64,000 nucleotides of DNA from CG2-30-51-40 sp041753575 (lineage in GTDB: Bacteria; Desulfobacterota; DSM-4660; Desulfatiglandales; Desulfatiglandaceae). The translations under genes and the position numbers were made by a program. The notes under the pieces are model-generated. The model was not told the origin of the DNA. It did no database searches and saw only the letters and a program-made list of their open reading frames with translations. Position 1 is the first letter of the stretch, and each line of letters opens with the position of its first letter. Positions 15,752 to 25,643 of the stretch are shown here, in pieces. The stretch is taken from contig JBGSUA010000033.1 in assembly GCA_041753575.1 (NCBI GenBank), positions 61,796-125,795 on the forward strand, written 5' to 3'.

Positions 15752-17437
15752 TCAGCCCAGGAATGCCGCTATCTGAGCGTCAATCTGATCGTCCGTGAAA
15801 GAGTTAATGGTAAGAGCGTGCTGATAACAGGTAGCGGCGCATACCCCGCATCCCTTGCACGCGACATCTATCACCTTGACCTTTCTACCTTTGTCAGTCT
15901 TTTGAACCTCAAGTGCCCCGTAAGGACAAAGCGCTACGCACAATCCGCAGCCTCTGCACGCGTCCACATCGGCCAGAACCGATATGATCGGCTCCACAAC
16001 AACCGATCCCTTGGAAAGGGGTATGGATGCTCTTGATGCAGCCCCCAGACCCTGGGCAATAGCCTCGCGTAAGTTTGCGGGGAACCGGGCGCTGCCGCAA
16101 AGGAAAACACCGTCCGTCGCGAAATCAAGGGGTTTGAGTTTGACGTGACCTTCCAGGAAAAATCCGTTTTCGTCAACGGGCACCCTTATGAGCTTTCCGA
16201 CCTCGTCGGCGTCCTCCTGGGAAAGCAGTGGAGTAGAAAGCACCACCATATCGGCCGGCAGTTCCATATCCTTTCCTAAAAGTGCGTTATATACCAGGAC
16301 GGAACCGGTCTGGACCTGAGGAGGCCTGTCCGGGTTGTAGTTTACATATCTGATACCCTTCGCTTTAGATTCCCGGAACATCTCCTCGTTTTCCACCCCA
16401 TACATCTGCATATCTCTGTATAGTATGGTGACCTTTGTCGCCGGGTCTTTATCCTTTATCAAGAGAGCGTTTTTGACGGCGGTCTGGCAGCAGATTCTGG
16501 AGCAGTAAGGCCTTTCTTCGTTTCTGGCTCCGGCGCACTGGATCATCACCACGCTTTTGACCGAGGGATCAAGCCCTTGTTTCAGTCTGGGCTCCAGCTC
16601 AAGCTGCGTGATGACCCTCTCGGCGTCGTATCCGTAAAGGCCGGTAGGGACAAAGACCCTCGCACCGGTGGCTATGATTACGACCCCCAGATCAATTTTC
16701 TTGGTCCCGGTTGGTGTCTCTATATCAGCGCTGTATTTCCCTATGAAACCCTCTACCCCTGTTACCCTTGATCCTGTGAAGGTCGTTATCTTCGGATGGC
16801 ATGACACAGCTTTTACTGTGCTTTCGGCTAACTGCAAAGCGTCAGTCATGGATGGGCCAAGTTTATTCAGGTTAAGGAGCATGCCCCCCAGCCTTCCTTC
16901 CCTTTCAACGATAACTACTTCGTAGCCTCTGTTCGCGAGCGCAAGCGCCGCGGTCATACCGGAGATGCCGCCGCCGATCACAAGCGCTCTTGGAAAGACG
17001 GGGCTCATTATGGGCTTCTGGGGCTCTAGAAGGGCGGCCTTGGCTATCCCCATTCGTATGAGATCCTTGGCCTTGCTGGTGGCTTCTTCCTTCTCCTGCA
17101 TGTGGACCCAGGAGCATTGGTCCCTTATGTTGACCATCTCAAAGAGATAAGGATTGAGGCCTGCCTCGCCGCACGAACTCCTGAAAAGGGGTTCATGTGT
17201 CCGGGGGGTGCAGGAAGCCACAACCACCCTGTTGAGGTTTTGCTGGCCAATGGCCTTCTTGATCTCGTTTATGCCTCCCTCAGAGCAGGTATAGAGGTTT
17301 CTTTGAACAAAGGCCACATTGGGGAGGGTTTCCGCGTATGCTCCGAGGGCCTCCATATCGAGATATCCTGCGATATTTGAGCCGCAGTGGCAGATGAACA
17401 CACCTATCCTAATCTCATCCATTTTATCAGCAGGCAA
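15752..17437 (-). CDS. hdrA: HdrA-like FAD/iron-sulfur protein, cysteine form
   Basis: This 561-residue protein starts at TTG 17437 with AAGGAG eight bases upstream (ATG 17422 is an alternative without a ribosome site). It overlaps the end of the preceding HdrA gene by 11 bases. It begins with IGVFICHCGSNI, then TCSEGG and the C-terminal-type block ASCTPRTHEPLF, an FAD site ALVIGGGISGMTAALALA, MIQCAGARNEERPYCSRICC, and two [4Fe-4S] motifs, CRGCGLCVALCPYGA and CKGCGVCAATCYQHA. It equals the second half of full-length HdrA, which the upstream selenoprotein begins. Together the two genes would make one HdrA unit. HdrA holds the flavin that splits electrons in methanogen and sulfate-reducer complexes. 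Confidence 0.88.
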   Translation of the reverse strand: MPADKMDEIRIGVFICHCGSNIAGYLDMEALGAYAETLPNVAFVQRNLYTCSEGGINEIKKAIGQQNLNRVVVASCTPRTHEPLFRSSCGEAGLNPYLFEMVNIRDQCSWVHMQEKEEATSKAKDLIRMGIAKAALLEPQKPIMSPVFPRALVIGGGISGMTAALALANRGYEVVIVEREGRLGGMLLNLNKLGPSMTDALQLAESTVKAVSCHPKITTFTGSRVTGVEGFIGKYSADIETPTGTKKIDLGVVIIATGARVFVPTGLYGYDAERVITQLELEPRLKQGLDPSVKSVVMIQCAGARNEERPYCSRICCQTAVKNALLIKDKDPATKVTILYRDMQMYGVENEEMFRESKAKGIRYVNYNPDRPPQVQTGSVLVYNALLGKDMELPADMVVLSTPLLSQEDADEVGKLIRVPVDENGFFLEGHVKLKPLDFATDGVFLCGSARFPANLREAIAQGLGAASRASIPLSKGSVVVEPIISVLADVDACRGCGLCVALCPYGALEVQKTDKGRKVKVIDVACKGCGVCAATCYQHALTINSFTDDQIDAQIAAFLG

Positions 17438-18971
17438 CGGCTTTCTCCTTCCCTGAATAGTAATGGAACGCTATCTCAGCCGCCCTGGCAGCCGCACTGG
17501 ATGCCTGAGCGACCGATTCGGGTACATCCATTGGGGCCTGAGCGCAGCCGCATACAAAAACCCCAGGCACGTTGGTGTCCACGGGCGAAATCGGGCTGGT
17601 CTTTATGAAATTGTATTTATCAAGCTCCACGCCAAGTTTCTTTGAGAGTTCGACAATCCCCCTGGTAGGGGCGCAGGCCGTAGCCAGGATTACCATATCG
17701 AACTCCTGGCTTTTCACCTTTCTCTCCTTTGTGTCTTCGTAGGTGACAACAGGATTATTGTTTTCGCCTCCGGTTATCTCAGCCACTCGGCCCCTTACGT
17801 ACGTTATGTTGGAATGATTTCCGCCCCTGATCTTGTATTCCTCAAAACCCTTGCCCACAGCCCTTATGTCCATGCCGAATATGGTGGAAGTGGTCTCCCT
17901 CCCATGTTCGTGAGCTATGATAGCCTCTTTTATGGAGTGCATGCAGCAGTATCCGGAGCAGAAGGGAAAAAATCTGAAGTCTCTTGAACCTACGCACTGG
18001 ACAAAGGCAAGGCGCTTGGCTACACTGAACCCGGATGCTTTCGCCTTCATGGCCTCAAGGGAGGTCTGCATGGGGAGAAACTCCTCATACTTCTCAGCCC
18101 ACTTGGCCCTGTCGGAGTCATCTCCGTAATCACCACTCCGGTATTTCAAGATGAAATCCGATGATTTTTCACCGTATTTTTCCTCGTATTTTTCCAGCGC
18201 CTTTACTGCCTTTTCAGCTTTTTTCTCCAGTTCGGCAAGCTCCGACTCTATGGCCCTGTCAGAGGGCCGATCAAGATGCCCGCCTGTAGGTCCGCTTGCG
18301 CTCAAAAGCCTTTCGAATTCTATCGCGGTGACGACGTTCGGCAGGTCCCTGTAGTGATATTCGGGGATCCTGGAAGGGTCAAAGACATCATATCCAGCCG
18401 CAACGATTATGGAGGCGACATCAATTTCGACTATCCTGTCTTTTTGATCGAAGTTGACCGCCTTTGCCTGGCAGGTCTTGGCGCAGATACCGCATTTTTT
18501 CCCGTTAAGCTGCCGACAGTGGGCCGGATCTATGGTATGGGTAGATGGTATGCCCTGGGCGAAGAGGCTGTATATGGCCTTTCTGGTTCCAAGTCCCTCA
18601 TTAAAGGAGTCAGGCACAACAGTCGGGCATTTCTCCTTACAGGCCCCGCAGCCTGTACATTTATCCTCATCCACATATCGGGCTTTTCGGCGGATAGTCA
18701 CCTTGAAGGCGCCCGCTTCACCTTCGACCTTTTCAACTTCGCTGTAGGCCAGGAGCTTAATGTTTGGATGTCGACCGACATCCAGCATCTTCGGCGAGAG
18801 AATTCAGATGGCGCAGTCGTTTGTTGGGAATGTCTTGTCGAGCTGAGCCATCTTCCCGCCTACGCTGGGAAGTCTCTCCACCAGGTGCACCTTGATGCCC
18901 ATATCTGCGAGATCAAGGGACGTCTGGATGCCGGCAATGCCTCCTCCGATAACAAGGACGTCTTTAGTCAT
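17427..18971 (-). CDS. hdrA: HdrA-like selenoprotein (Sec56)
   Basis: Reading through the UGA at 18804-18806 gives a 514-residue protein from ATG 18971; without it translation would start only at 18788 and lose the flavin site. Residues 5-30 are the FAD-binding VLVIGGGIAGIQTSLDLA. The UGA lies in FPTNDCAI-UGA-ILSPKM, where HdrA has the conserved cysteine of the DCxxC motif, a known selenocysteine position in methanogen HdrA. A ferredoxin site CTGCGACKEKCP follows at about residue 105. Later blocks are CGICAKTC, FVQCVGSRDFRFFPFCSGYCC and GVFVCGCAQAP. It is the second half of an HdrA with the gene at 15752, in an operon with HdrD-like and MvhD-like genes. Confidence 0.88.
18765..18784 (-). promoter_or_regulatory. 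candidate SECIS hairpin for Sec56 of HdrA
   Basis: Nineteen bases after the UGA the transcript forms a perfect 8-bp stem, UGGAUGUC/GACAUCCA, closed by a GGUC loop. A GGUC-type loop is typical of bacterial SECIS elements such as that of E. coli fdhF. The sequence also encodes conserved residues, so base pairing alone is not proof. Confidence 0.6.
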
Positions 18972-19018
18972 GATCAATTATCCTTCGGTCCTTAAGTTTG
19001 TGTTAAAGTCAAAAAATC

Positions 19019-20155
19019 TCAAACAGCGGTCGCGCCGGGTTTAATCCGCTCGGCCACCATGTCGTAAAGGTCAACTATCTCTATGCCAAGATCAAACGCT
19101 GACTTGGCGCACCGGAAATGAATCTGGCATTTGGGACAGGCAGTCACAAGGGTATCCGCTCCTGTCGCGGAAGCCTCCTTCAGTCTTTCAAGCTGTATCG
19201 CCTTGCTGCAGCTTGAGCAGTTCATCCATCCGGTGGTTCCGCAGCAGACAGCGTTTTCTCTCGATCTCGGCATCTCTGTTAGTTCCACGCCCGGCATGGC
19301 CTTGATGATGGCCCTGGGGGCATCAAAGATGCCGGCAAGCCTGCCGAGTCTGCACGGGTCGTGGTAGGTCACTTGGGCCTTTGATTCCGTGAAACTGATC
19401 AATCCCTGGGAGGCCTTTTCACTCAGGAGATCAATTATATGAACGGGCTCAAACCCCAGTTCACCGAAATAGCGGGGATAGTAACGCTTGAATGTGAGGT
19501 AGCCTTCCGGACAACTGAAGACGACCCTCTTCGCCCCTGAGGATCTGATCAGTTCAATGTTTTTAAAGGCCAATTTCTTGAATTTATCCTCATCTCCGTT
19601 CCAAAGTGCATCGTGGCCGCAGCAGCGCTCATCATTGCTGACAACAGGTATCTCACCCATGGCATTGAGTATGGACACAATGTTTCTAGAACTCTTTATG
19701 GATCCGGCATTTATGTCCCTGAAGACCACATCAAAATATGGGCGGCATCCGACGAAATAGAAAAGGTCTCCCTTTTCAGCCGTCTTGAGGCCTTCAAGCC
19801 AGAAGTTTCTCTTCTGCGCCATTTCCCCGGTCTGTATGGAAGTTATGGTCTGTAGCATGCCGTTGTGCGCGGGCACTCCGTCAAAGCCCATTTGGTGTGC
19901 CTCGTCTCTCATGAGGCGCACGAATTCCGGGAAATCTATGTTGGCTGGACACCTGACGCTGCACTGGGCGCAGGTCAGGCAGCTCCAGATGGTTCCATCC
20001 GATGGTTCTTCCAGACCGTAGAGGGATCTTTCTATGATCTGGCGTGGTGAAAAATCACTGAATACCCTGGCCACAGGACAACTTCCTGTGCAGACTCCGC
20101 AGTCCAGGCAGTAGTAGGTCTTTGTTGCGTCTATTAACTGGGCAATTGCAGTCAT
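19019..20155 (-). CDS. HdrD-like protein (ferredoxin + two CCG domains), BamD-like
   Basis: This 378-residue protein has two N-terminal [4Fe-4S] motifs, CLDCGVCTGSCPVARVF and CLTCAQCSVRCP (residues 16-75). Two CCG domains follow, with NDERCCGHDALW near 180 and ENAVCCGTTGWMNC near 310. This is the HdrC-HdrB/HdrD layout, in which the CCG domains bind noncubane [4Fe-4S] clusters that act on heterodisulfides or relay electrons. In class II benzoyl-CoA reductase the BamD subunit has this form. It lies between the MvhD-like and HdrA-like selenoprotein genes on the same strand, so they probably form one complex. Start ATG 20155. Confidence 0.85.
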   Translation of the reverse strand: MTAIAQLIDATKTYYCLDCGVCTGSCPVARVFSDFSPRQIIERSLYGLEEPSDGTIWSCLTCAQCSVRCPANIDFPEFVRLMRDEAHQMGFDGVPAHNGMLQTITSIQTGEMAQKRNFWLEGLKTAEKGDLFYFVGCRPYFDVVFRDINAGSIKSSRNIVSILNAMGEIPVVSNDERCCGHDALWNGDEDKFKKLAFKNIELIRSSGAKRVVFSCPEGYLTFKRYYPRYFGELGFEPVHIIDLLSEKASQGLISFTESKAQVTYHDPCRLGRLAGIFDAPRAIIKAMPGVELTEMPRSRENAVCCGTTGWMNCSSCSKAIQLERLKEASATGADTLVTACPKCQIHFRCAKSAFDLGIEIVDLYDMVAERIKPGATAV

Positions 20156-20185
20156 TGTCTCGCCTCGTCCAATAAAGTCATTTTC

Positions 20186-20605
20186 TCAGGCCGCCTTGCG
20201 AAGAGGCGAGGGGCCTATGGCCTTGACTTGTCGCGTGAATTCAGTGGCAACCTGAGCGAATTTTGTGCCTTCTGCAGATGAGATCCATTCAAGGCGCAGT
20301 CTGATCGGATCAATTCCCAGAATGACGGCCAACTCCCTGGTCATTGCGAACATCTTTTCTGCCTTTACATTACCGTCCAGGTAATGACAGTCACCGATGT
20401 GTCAGCCTGCGACCAATACCCCGTCGGCCCCCTGTTCAAAGGCCTTCAGGATGAAATTGGGATTTATCCTGCCTGAGCACATGACCCGGATTATCCTCAT
20501 GTTAGGAGGATACTGGAATCGGCTCACTCCGGCAAGGTCCGCAGCCGAATAGGCGCACCAGTTGCAGGCGAAGGTTACTATCTTTGGACTGAACTCCTCG
20601 TTCAT
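20186..20605 (-). CDS. mvhD: MvhD-like electron-transfer selenoprotein, short form (Sec68)
   Basis: The frame from ATG 20605 (GGAGG nine bases upstream; ATG 20623 is an alternative) to the stop at 20186 gives 139 residues if the UGA at 20402-20404 is decoded. Conserved features are FACNWCAYSAADLAG near residue 15, MCSGRI, and VLVAG-UGA-HIGDCHYLDGN, where the family has GCHxGDCHY; the UGA replaces that first cysteine. After the UGA the frame continues with family-typical sequence to the normal length of about 140 residues, so this is a selenoprotein rather than a truncated gene. The other MvhD here has Sec in the first motif instead. It follows the giant HdrA fusion gene by about 35 bases. Confidence 0.88.
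20368..20386 (-). promoter_or_regulatory. candidate SECIS hairpin for Sec68 of MvhD
   Basis: Fifteen bases after the UGA the transcript has a perfect 7-bp stem, CAUUACC/GGUAAUG, with a UGGAC loop. Position and loop are like bacterial SECIS elements. Conserved codons overlap it. Confidence 0.6.
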
Positions 20606-20639
20606 GCTGCTGAACTCCTCCATACCTCAAATAAGGACC

Positions 20640-23600
20640 TCAAATGCCCTGGTGCAGCGCTGCGTGCACCATGGTGAGGACCTCTTGGTCGTCAAAGTGA
20701 AATATGCTGGCCGCCCCGGTGGGGCAAGCCACCGCGCAGGAGCCGCATCCCTTGCAGAGGGCCTCCTGAACAAAGGCCACAGTTCTTCCTCCCTCCCTTT
20801 CAACAAGGGAGACGGCATTATAGGGGCATACTTCAACGCACTTGCCGCAGCCCCTGCACATGCTCTCAGTCACATGAGAGACAACCCCTTCAACTGTAAG
20901 CTCCTTCTTCGATAGCACAACCGAGGCCCTTGATGCGGCTGCCTTTGCCTGGGCTATACTTTCCTCAATGGGCTTGGGATAATGTGCCATCCCGGCCAGA
21001 AAAATTCCATCAGTTGCGAATTCCACAGGTCGCAGTTTTGCGTGTGCTTCCATGAAGAAACCGTCCTGATTAAGCGGAAGCTTGAATATCTGTGCGAGGG
21101 CACTGTTATCCGCTGGGATAATGGCTGATGCAAGCGCCACAAGATCTGCGCGGAGCCTGATTTTTCGATCTAAAATATGATCTTTCACAGTTACCCAAAG
21201 CTCGGATCCATCTTTTTGAACCTCAGGCTTATCGTTGAGGGTATATCTTATGAATATAACTCCCTTGGCTCTGGCATCTCTATAAAGGGCTTCTCTTTGC
21301 CCATAGGTTCTTATGTCTCTATAAAGGACATAAATATCCATTTCCGGATTAAGTTCTTTGAGTTCCAGCGCGGACTTGATGCTGTGGGTACAGCAGACTT
21401 TTGAGCAGTAAGGTCTGGAAGGCTCCCTTGACCCCACACACTGTATGAAGACGGCGGCTTTGGCCTCCGATATACGGATGTCCTTGCCTGTGATCGCCCT
21501 GTCAAGCTCAAGATGGGTCATAACCCTCGAGTCTTCTCCGTATAGATACTCTTTGGGCTTGCATTCCTCGGCGCCGACCGCCATCACGACCGCTCCGTGG
21601 CGGATCTGGGTATCTTTTTCTCCCTGCCCTATGGCGGTCTCGAAGTTGCCTACAAAACCACTGCTTTGCCTGATCACAGCATCTGTGTAGAGATCAATTA
21701 ATGGGTGACTTTTAACCCTCTCGATCATCTCAGACAAAGATCTGCCTATTTCTTCCCCTCTCCACGTTGAAACAAGGTTCCTTGCGTTGCCTCCCAGTTC
21801 ACTTGCCTTCTCTACCAGGGTAGTCCTGTAGCCCTGATCAGCAAGAGAAAGAGCTGATGTCATTCCGGCTATTCCTCCGCCGATGACGAGAGCCCTGTCG
21901 TCTACTCCAATGGTAGGCTGTGGAAGGGGGGTTATGAGCCTAGCCCTGGCCACTGACATTCTAACAAGATCCATAGCTTTCTGGGTTGCTTGCTCTTTCT
22001 CCCTGCTGTGGACCCAGGAGCACTGGTTGCGTATATTTGCCATCTCAAAAAGGTACTTATTGAGGCCTGCATCTCTCAATGTTTCTTGAAAAAGCGGCTC
22101 GTGAGTCCTTGGAGTACATGCCGCCACCACAACCCGATTCAGTTTCTCCCTCTGGATTACCTCCTTCAACTTGTCCTGAGTGTCCTGGGAACAGGTGAAG
22201 AGATTTTCCTCCACATAGGCTACACTTGGCAGGGATCGAGCGTATTTTACAACCTCAGGCACATTGACTATGCCACCAATGTTAGTTCCGCAATTGCAGA
22301 CAAAAACACCGATTCTCGGTTTTTCATCTGAGACATCCCGTTCCGGGGGATAGATTCTTTCCTTTACAAGGCTGCCCCGAGCGGAGGAAAGTTTGGCCTT
22401 AACGTCACACGCCGCTGCGCTTGCCTCCATTACAGAATATGGTATATCCTTTGGTTCCTGAAATGCGCCGCATACATAAACACCTGGTCTGGATGTTGCC
22501 ACTGGTGAGAAGCTTCCGGTGTCAACAAAACCGTCTTTGTCGAGTGAGATCTCAAGTCTTTCTGCCAGTGCCTTAAGAGACGCGGGGGTCTCGAGCCCGA
22601 CAGAGAGAACAACAAGGTCAAAGATCTCTTCCCTGGGTGTTCCGTCCTCATCAGCATACCTTATGATCAGGTCGTTCGTTTCGCCAACCTCTTCTATGGA
22701 ATGGATCCTCGATCGGATATATCGAACTCCCATCTCTTCCCTGGCACGGTTGTAATAACCTTCGAAGTCCTTCCCGTAAGTTCGCATATCCATGAAAAAG
22801 ATGGCAGTATCAAGGTCTCCGCCGGCATGCTCCTTGGCAATTACGGCCTCCTTGGTTGCATACATGCAACACACAGAGGAACAGTAGGAATGATCGCACT
22901 GGTTGATGTCTCGGGAACCAACGCATTGGAGCCAGGCAATCTTATGAGGGTGTTGTCCGTCAGAGGGCCGCTTGAGCTGCCCCTGATAAGGGCCTGTTGA
23001 ACTCAGGATCCTCTCAAACTCCATGCTGGTCACAACGTTGGGAAATCCGGCGTAGCGATAGGTCTCGTAGCGGCTGGGATCAAAAGGCTCAAAACCCGGT
23101 GCGAGAATCACGGACCCAGCCTTTATTTTCAGGAGATCACTCACCTGTGCATGGGTTTCGAGTGTGACAGCCTGTGCTTTGCATGCAGTGACGCATTGAT
23201 AACATTCGCAGCATCCTCCGCAGTTGAGACAGCGATTGGCCTCTTCAGAAGCGTCTTTTTCGCTGGCGCAGAGGTTTACCTCCTGAAAACCGGAAAGCCT
23301 TTGTTCCGGGGGCATGGTAGGCGCATGCATTCTATGCCTTATGGGTTCCTCCTTGGAAATTGAAAGCCAATGGTCTCCCATGGGGGGGCCTTCTTCCCAT
23401 TCTGTTGGAAGGACTTCACCTTGCAGATATTTGGAGATATAAGTTGCAGCTCGCTTTCCGGCCTCCACCGCTTCAATTACCGTAGCGGGGCCTGTAATGA
23501 GATCTCCGCCTGCGAAGATTCCTGGCTGGTTGGTCTGAAGTGTTTCTGGGTTTACTACCAGTGTGTTCCATCTCGATATCTCAAACCTGGAATCCTTCCC

Positions 23601-25103
23601 CAAATTTCCGAGGTCTGGTTCCTGACCAACAGCAGGTATGATATGCTCCGCCTCGATAAAGAATTCCGATCCTTCTATAGGAATCGGCTTTCTTCTCCCG
23701 GTGGAATCGAGTTCTGAGAGTTTTGTCCTTATGCATTCTATTCCTGAAACGTTGTTCCCATTACTGGCGATCTTGAGAGGAGCCACCAATAAATGAATCT
23801 TGATTCCCTCAATTTCGGCCTCCTGGATTTCTTCTGGTTCAGCAAGCATCTCTGCCTTTGACCGTCTGTAAATGATATGGGCCTCGCTAGCTCCAAGCCT
23901 TAGTGCGACCCTGGCGGCATCCAGGGCTGAATGTCCCCCTCCGATTACCACCACCCGGCCTTTTAAGGAAGATAGTTTTCCAAGGTGTACTTCTCTCAGA
24001 AAGGTTATTACATCTACAACTCCCAGGGCCTCCTCTCCTGCTATTCGCATCTTGAGTCCCTTCCAGGCCCCAATTGCAAGAAATATCGCGTTGGCGCCGT
24101 GTGCCTGTAAGTCTTCCAAAGTGATGTCTTTGCCTAGTGAAACATTTGTTTGAATGGCTATGCCGAAGCGGGAAAGGTTATTTATCTCTGCATCCAGGAC
24201 ACTTCTTGGGAGGCGATGCTCAGGAATTCCGTAACGCATCATTCCTCCAGCCTCCGGCATTGCCTCGTAAACGGTAACCCGGTAACCATCGAGAGCAAGA
24301 AAATAGGCTGCAGTAAGACCTGCAGGGCCTGATCCTATTACAGCAACATGCGCTTTTCTGGGTGTTATATTTGGAACTGGGAGATCGCTGAGGTTTACGT
24401 GGTCGGCTGCTACACGTTTTAACTCCTTTATGGATATAGGCTCATCAACCTCGAGCCTGCGACAGCTCTTTTCGCAGCGATGAGGACATACCCTTCCCAG
24501 AACCCCTGGGAAAGGGAGATCCTTCATTATGATCTCAATGGCTTCTCGGTACTTCCCCGCCTTCACCATCTGGACATACCCCTGCACGTTTAAGTGGGCC
24601 GGGCATGCCATCCGGCAGGGGGCCTTGTCCAGTTTCTCTATGGCAAAACCTCCGGGTATGGCCTGGGCATAGGGTTTAAAGATAGCCTTCCTTTTAGCAA
24701 GGCCCTCGTCATATTCGCTGGGCCTCACAACGGGGCAGGCCTGAGCGCAATCCCCGCACGCCGTGCAGCGGGCAGGATCAATATATCTGGGGGTTCTTCT
24801 GACAGCGACCTCGAGGTTGCCTTCTTCTCCTTCAATGCTTTCTATGTTAGAACAGGTAAGAAGCTCGATGTTGGTGTGCCGGCCGACCTCGACCAGCTTG
24901 GGCGAGATAATTCACATGGCGCAGTCGTTAGTTGGAAAGGTCTTGTCAAGCTGTGCCATCACGCCGCCTATGGCCGGCGACTTCTCAACGAGATAAACGT
25001 AATAACCGGCGTCGGCGAGATCCAGGGCCGACTGCATGCCGGCGATTCCTCCTCCTACCACTACAACAGACCCTTCTATATGCTGGGTTTTTTTTGCTTC
25101 CAT
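20640..25103 (-). CDS. giant HdrA-GltD-HdrA fusion selenoprotein (Sec64), BamE-like
   Basis: From ATG 25103 (AAGGAG seven bases upstream) to 20640 there is one UGA, at 24912-24914; read through, the protein has 1487 residues. Layout by eye: HdrA FAD fold (VVVVGGGIAGMQSALDLA) with Sec64 in FPTNDCAM-UGA-IISPKL; ferredoxin CTACGDCAQACP near 115; a GltD-like module at about 150-560 with CRMACPAHLN, GSGPAGLTAAYF near 257 and VIGGGHSALD near 385; a second cysteine block near 625; HdrA block QCVGSRDINQ near 726; then a complete further HdrA C-half from about 929 (IGVFVCNCGTNIGG) ending with CRGCGKCVEVCPYNA and CKGCGSCAVACP. It would join NAD(P)H-type flavin chemistry to HdrA electron splitting in one chain. 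It is the first gene of the operon. Confidence 0.86.
24878..24897 (-). promoter_or_regulatory. candidate SECIS hairpin for Sec64 of the HdrA fusion
   Basis: Fourteen bases after the UGA the transcript can pair GCUGGUC with GGCCGGC (7 bp including two G-U pairs) around a GAGGUC loop that contains GGUC, as in the HdrA hairpin at 18765. Confidence 0.5.
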
Positions 25104-25185
25104 CTATCCGCTCCTTGCGGGAAATCCCAAGATTCAGCTAAATGTTATGAAGGCAATGCCTAATAAAATAGACAGCTCGAATCGG

Positions 25186-25215
25186 CTTATACTGAAAAGC
25201 TGTCTTTATTGTCAA
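25186..25215 (-). promoter_or_regulatory. sigma-70-type promoter of the hdr/mvhD selenoprotein operon
   Basis: On the minus strand a consensus TTGACA (25215-25210) is followed after 18 bases by TATAAG (25191-25186), about 83 bases before the ATG of the giant HdrA fusion gene. No other gene reads into this gap from that side. Confidence 0.55.
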
Positions 25216-25410
25216 GCCCTAAAAGACCCGTGATCAACTTTTTCTATTGCCTATCCATCTAATATAGTTTGCAATCCTCGAACAGGCCATCCAGTGTGTA
25301 ATGCCTCCGATTCGCGGGCTTTTTGGAAACGATCCCAAAGTTGGCATATTTCCCAGAAATGCGTATAGTTATGGGAAAGACTATTATATGAAAATGTGAA
25401 ACTACTCAGA

Positions 25411-25495
25411 TAGATAGACTGTAGCCTTTTAGGCTGTAAGGTTGGAGGATTATGCCACACACAATGACTAATAGTCTGGCAGCAGCTAACCATCT
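25411..25495 (+). repeat. dispersed intergenic repeat R1, copy b
   Basis: This stretch matches the minus strand of 7745-7830 in a series of blocks (TAGATAG, CTGTAG, CTTTTAG, ATGCCA, CAATGACTAA). It lies in the 430-base gap upstream of the hdr operon promoter, next to repeat R2 copy b. Confidence 0.55.
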
Positions 25496-25503
25496 AAATA
25501 GTT

Positions 25504-25571
25504 ATGAAAATGTTTTCAGCTTAGCGATCATTTTTATTCTTTATTGCGCCCGCCGAGGGCATGGTTCTTAG
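25504..25571 (+). repeat. dispersed intergenic repeat R2, copy b
   Basis: The stretch starts ATGAAAATG and ends with the GCCC-loop-GGGC hairpin, CATGG and TTAG, like 7580-7647. Eight bases separate it from R1 copy b, so R1 and R2 occur together at both places, but R1 is inverted relative to R2 in the 7.5-kb gap. Confidence 0.6.
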
Positions 25572-25643
25572 AAGGCAAATCTGTATAGGGACAGGTTCGA
25601 TGTTTCCGATAGTGATAAATGAGACGCGGCAAGGAGGTAATTA

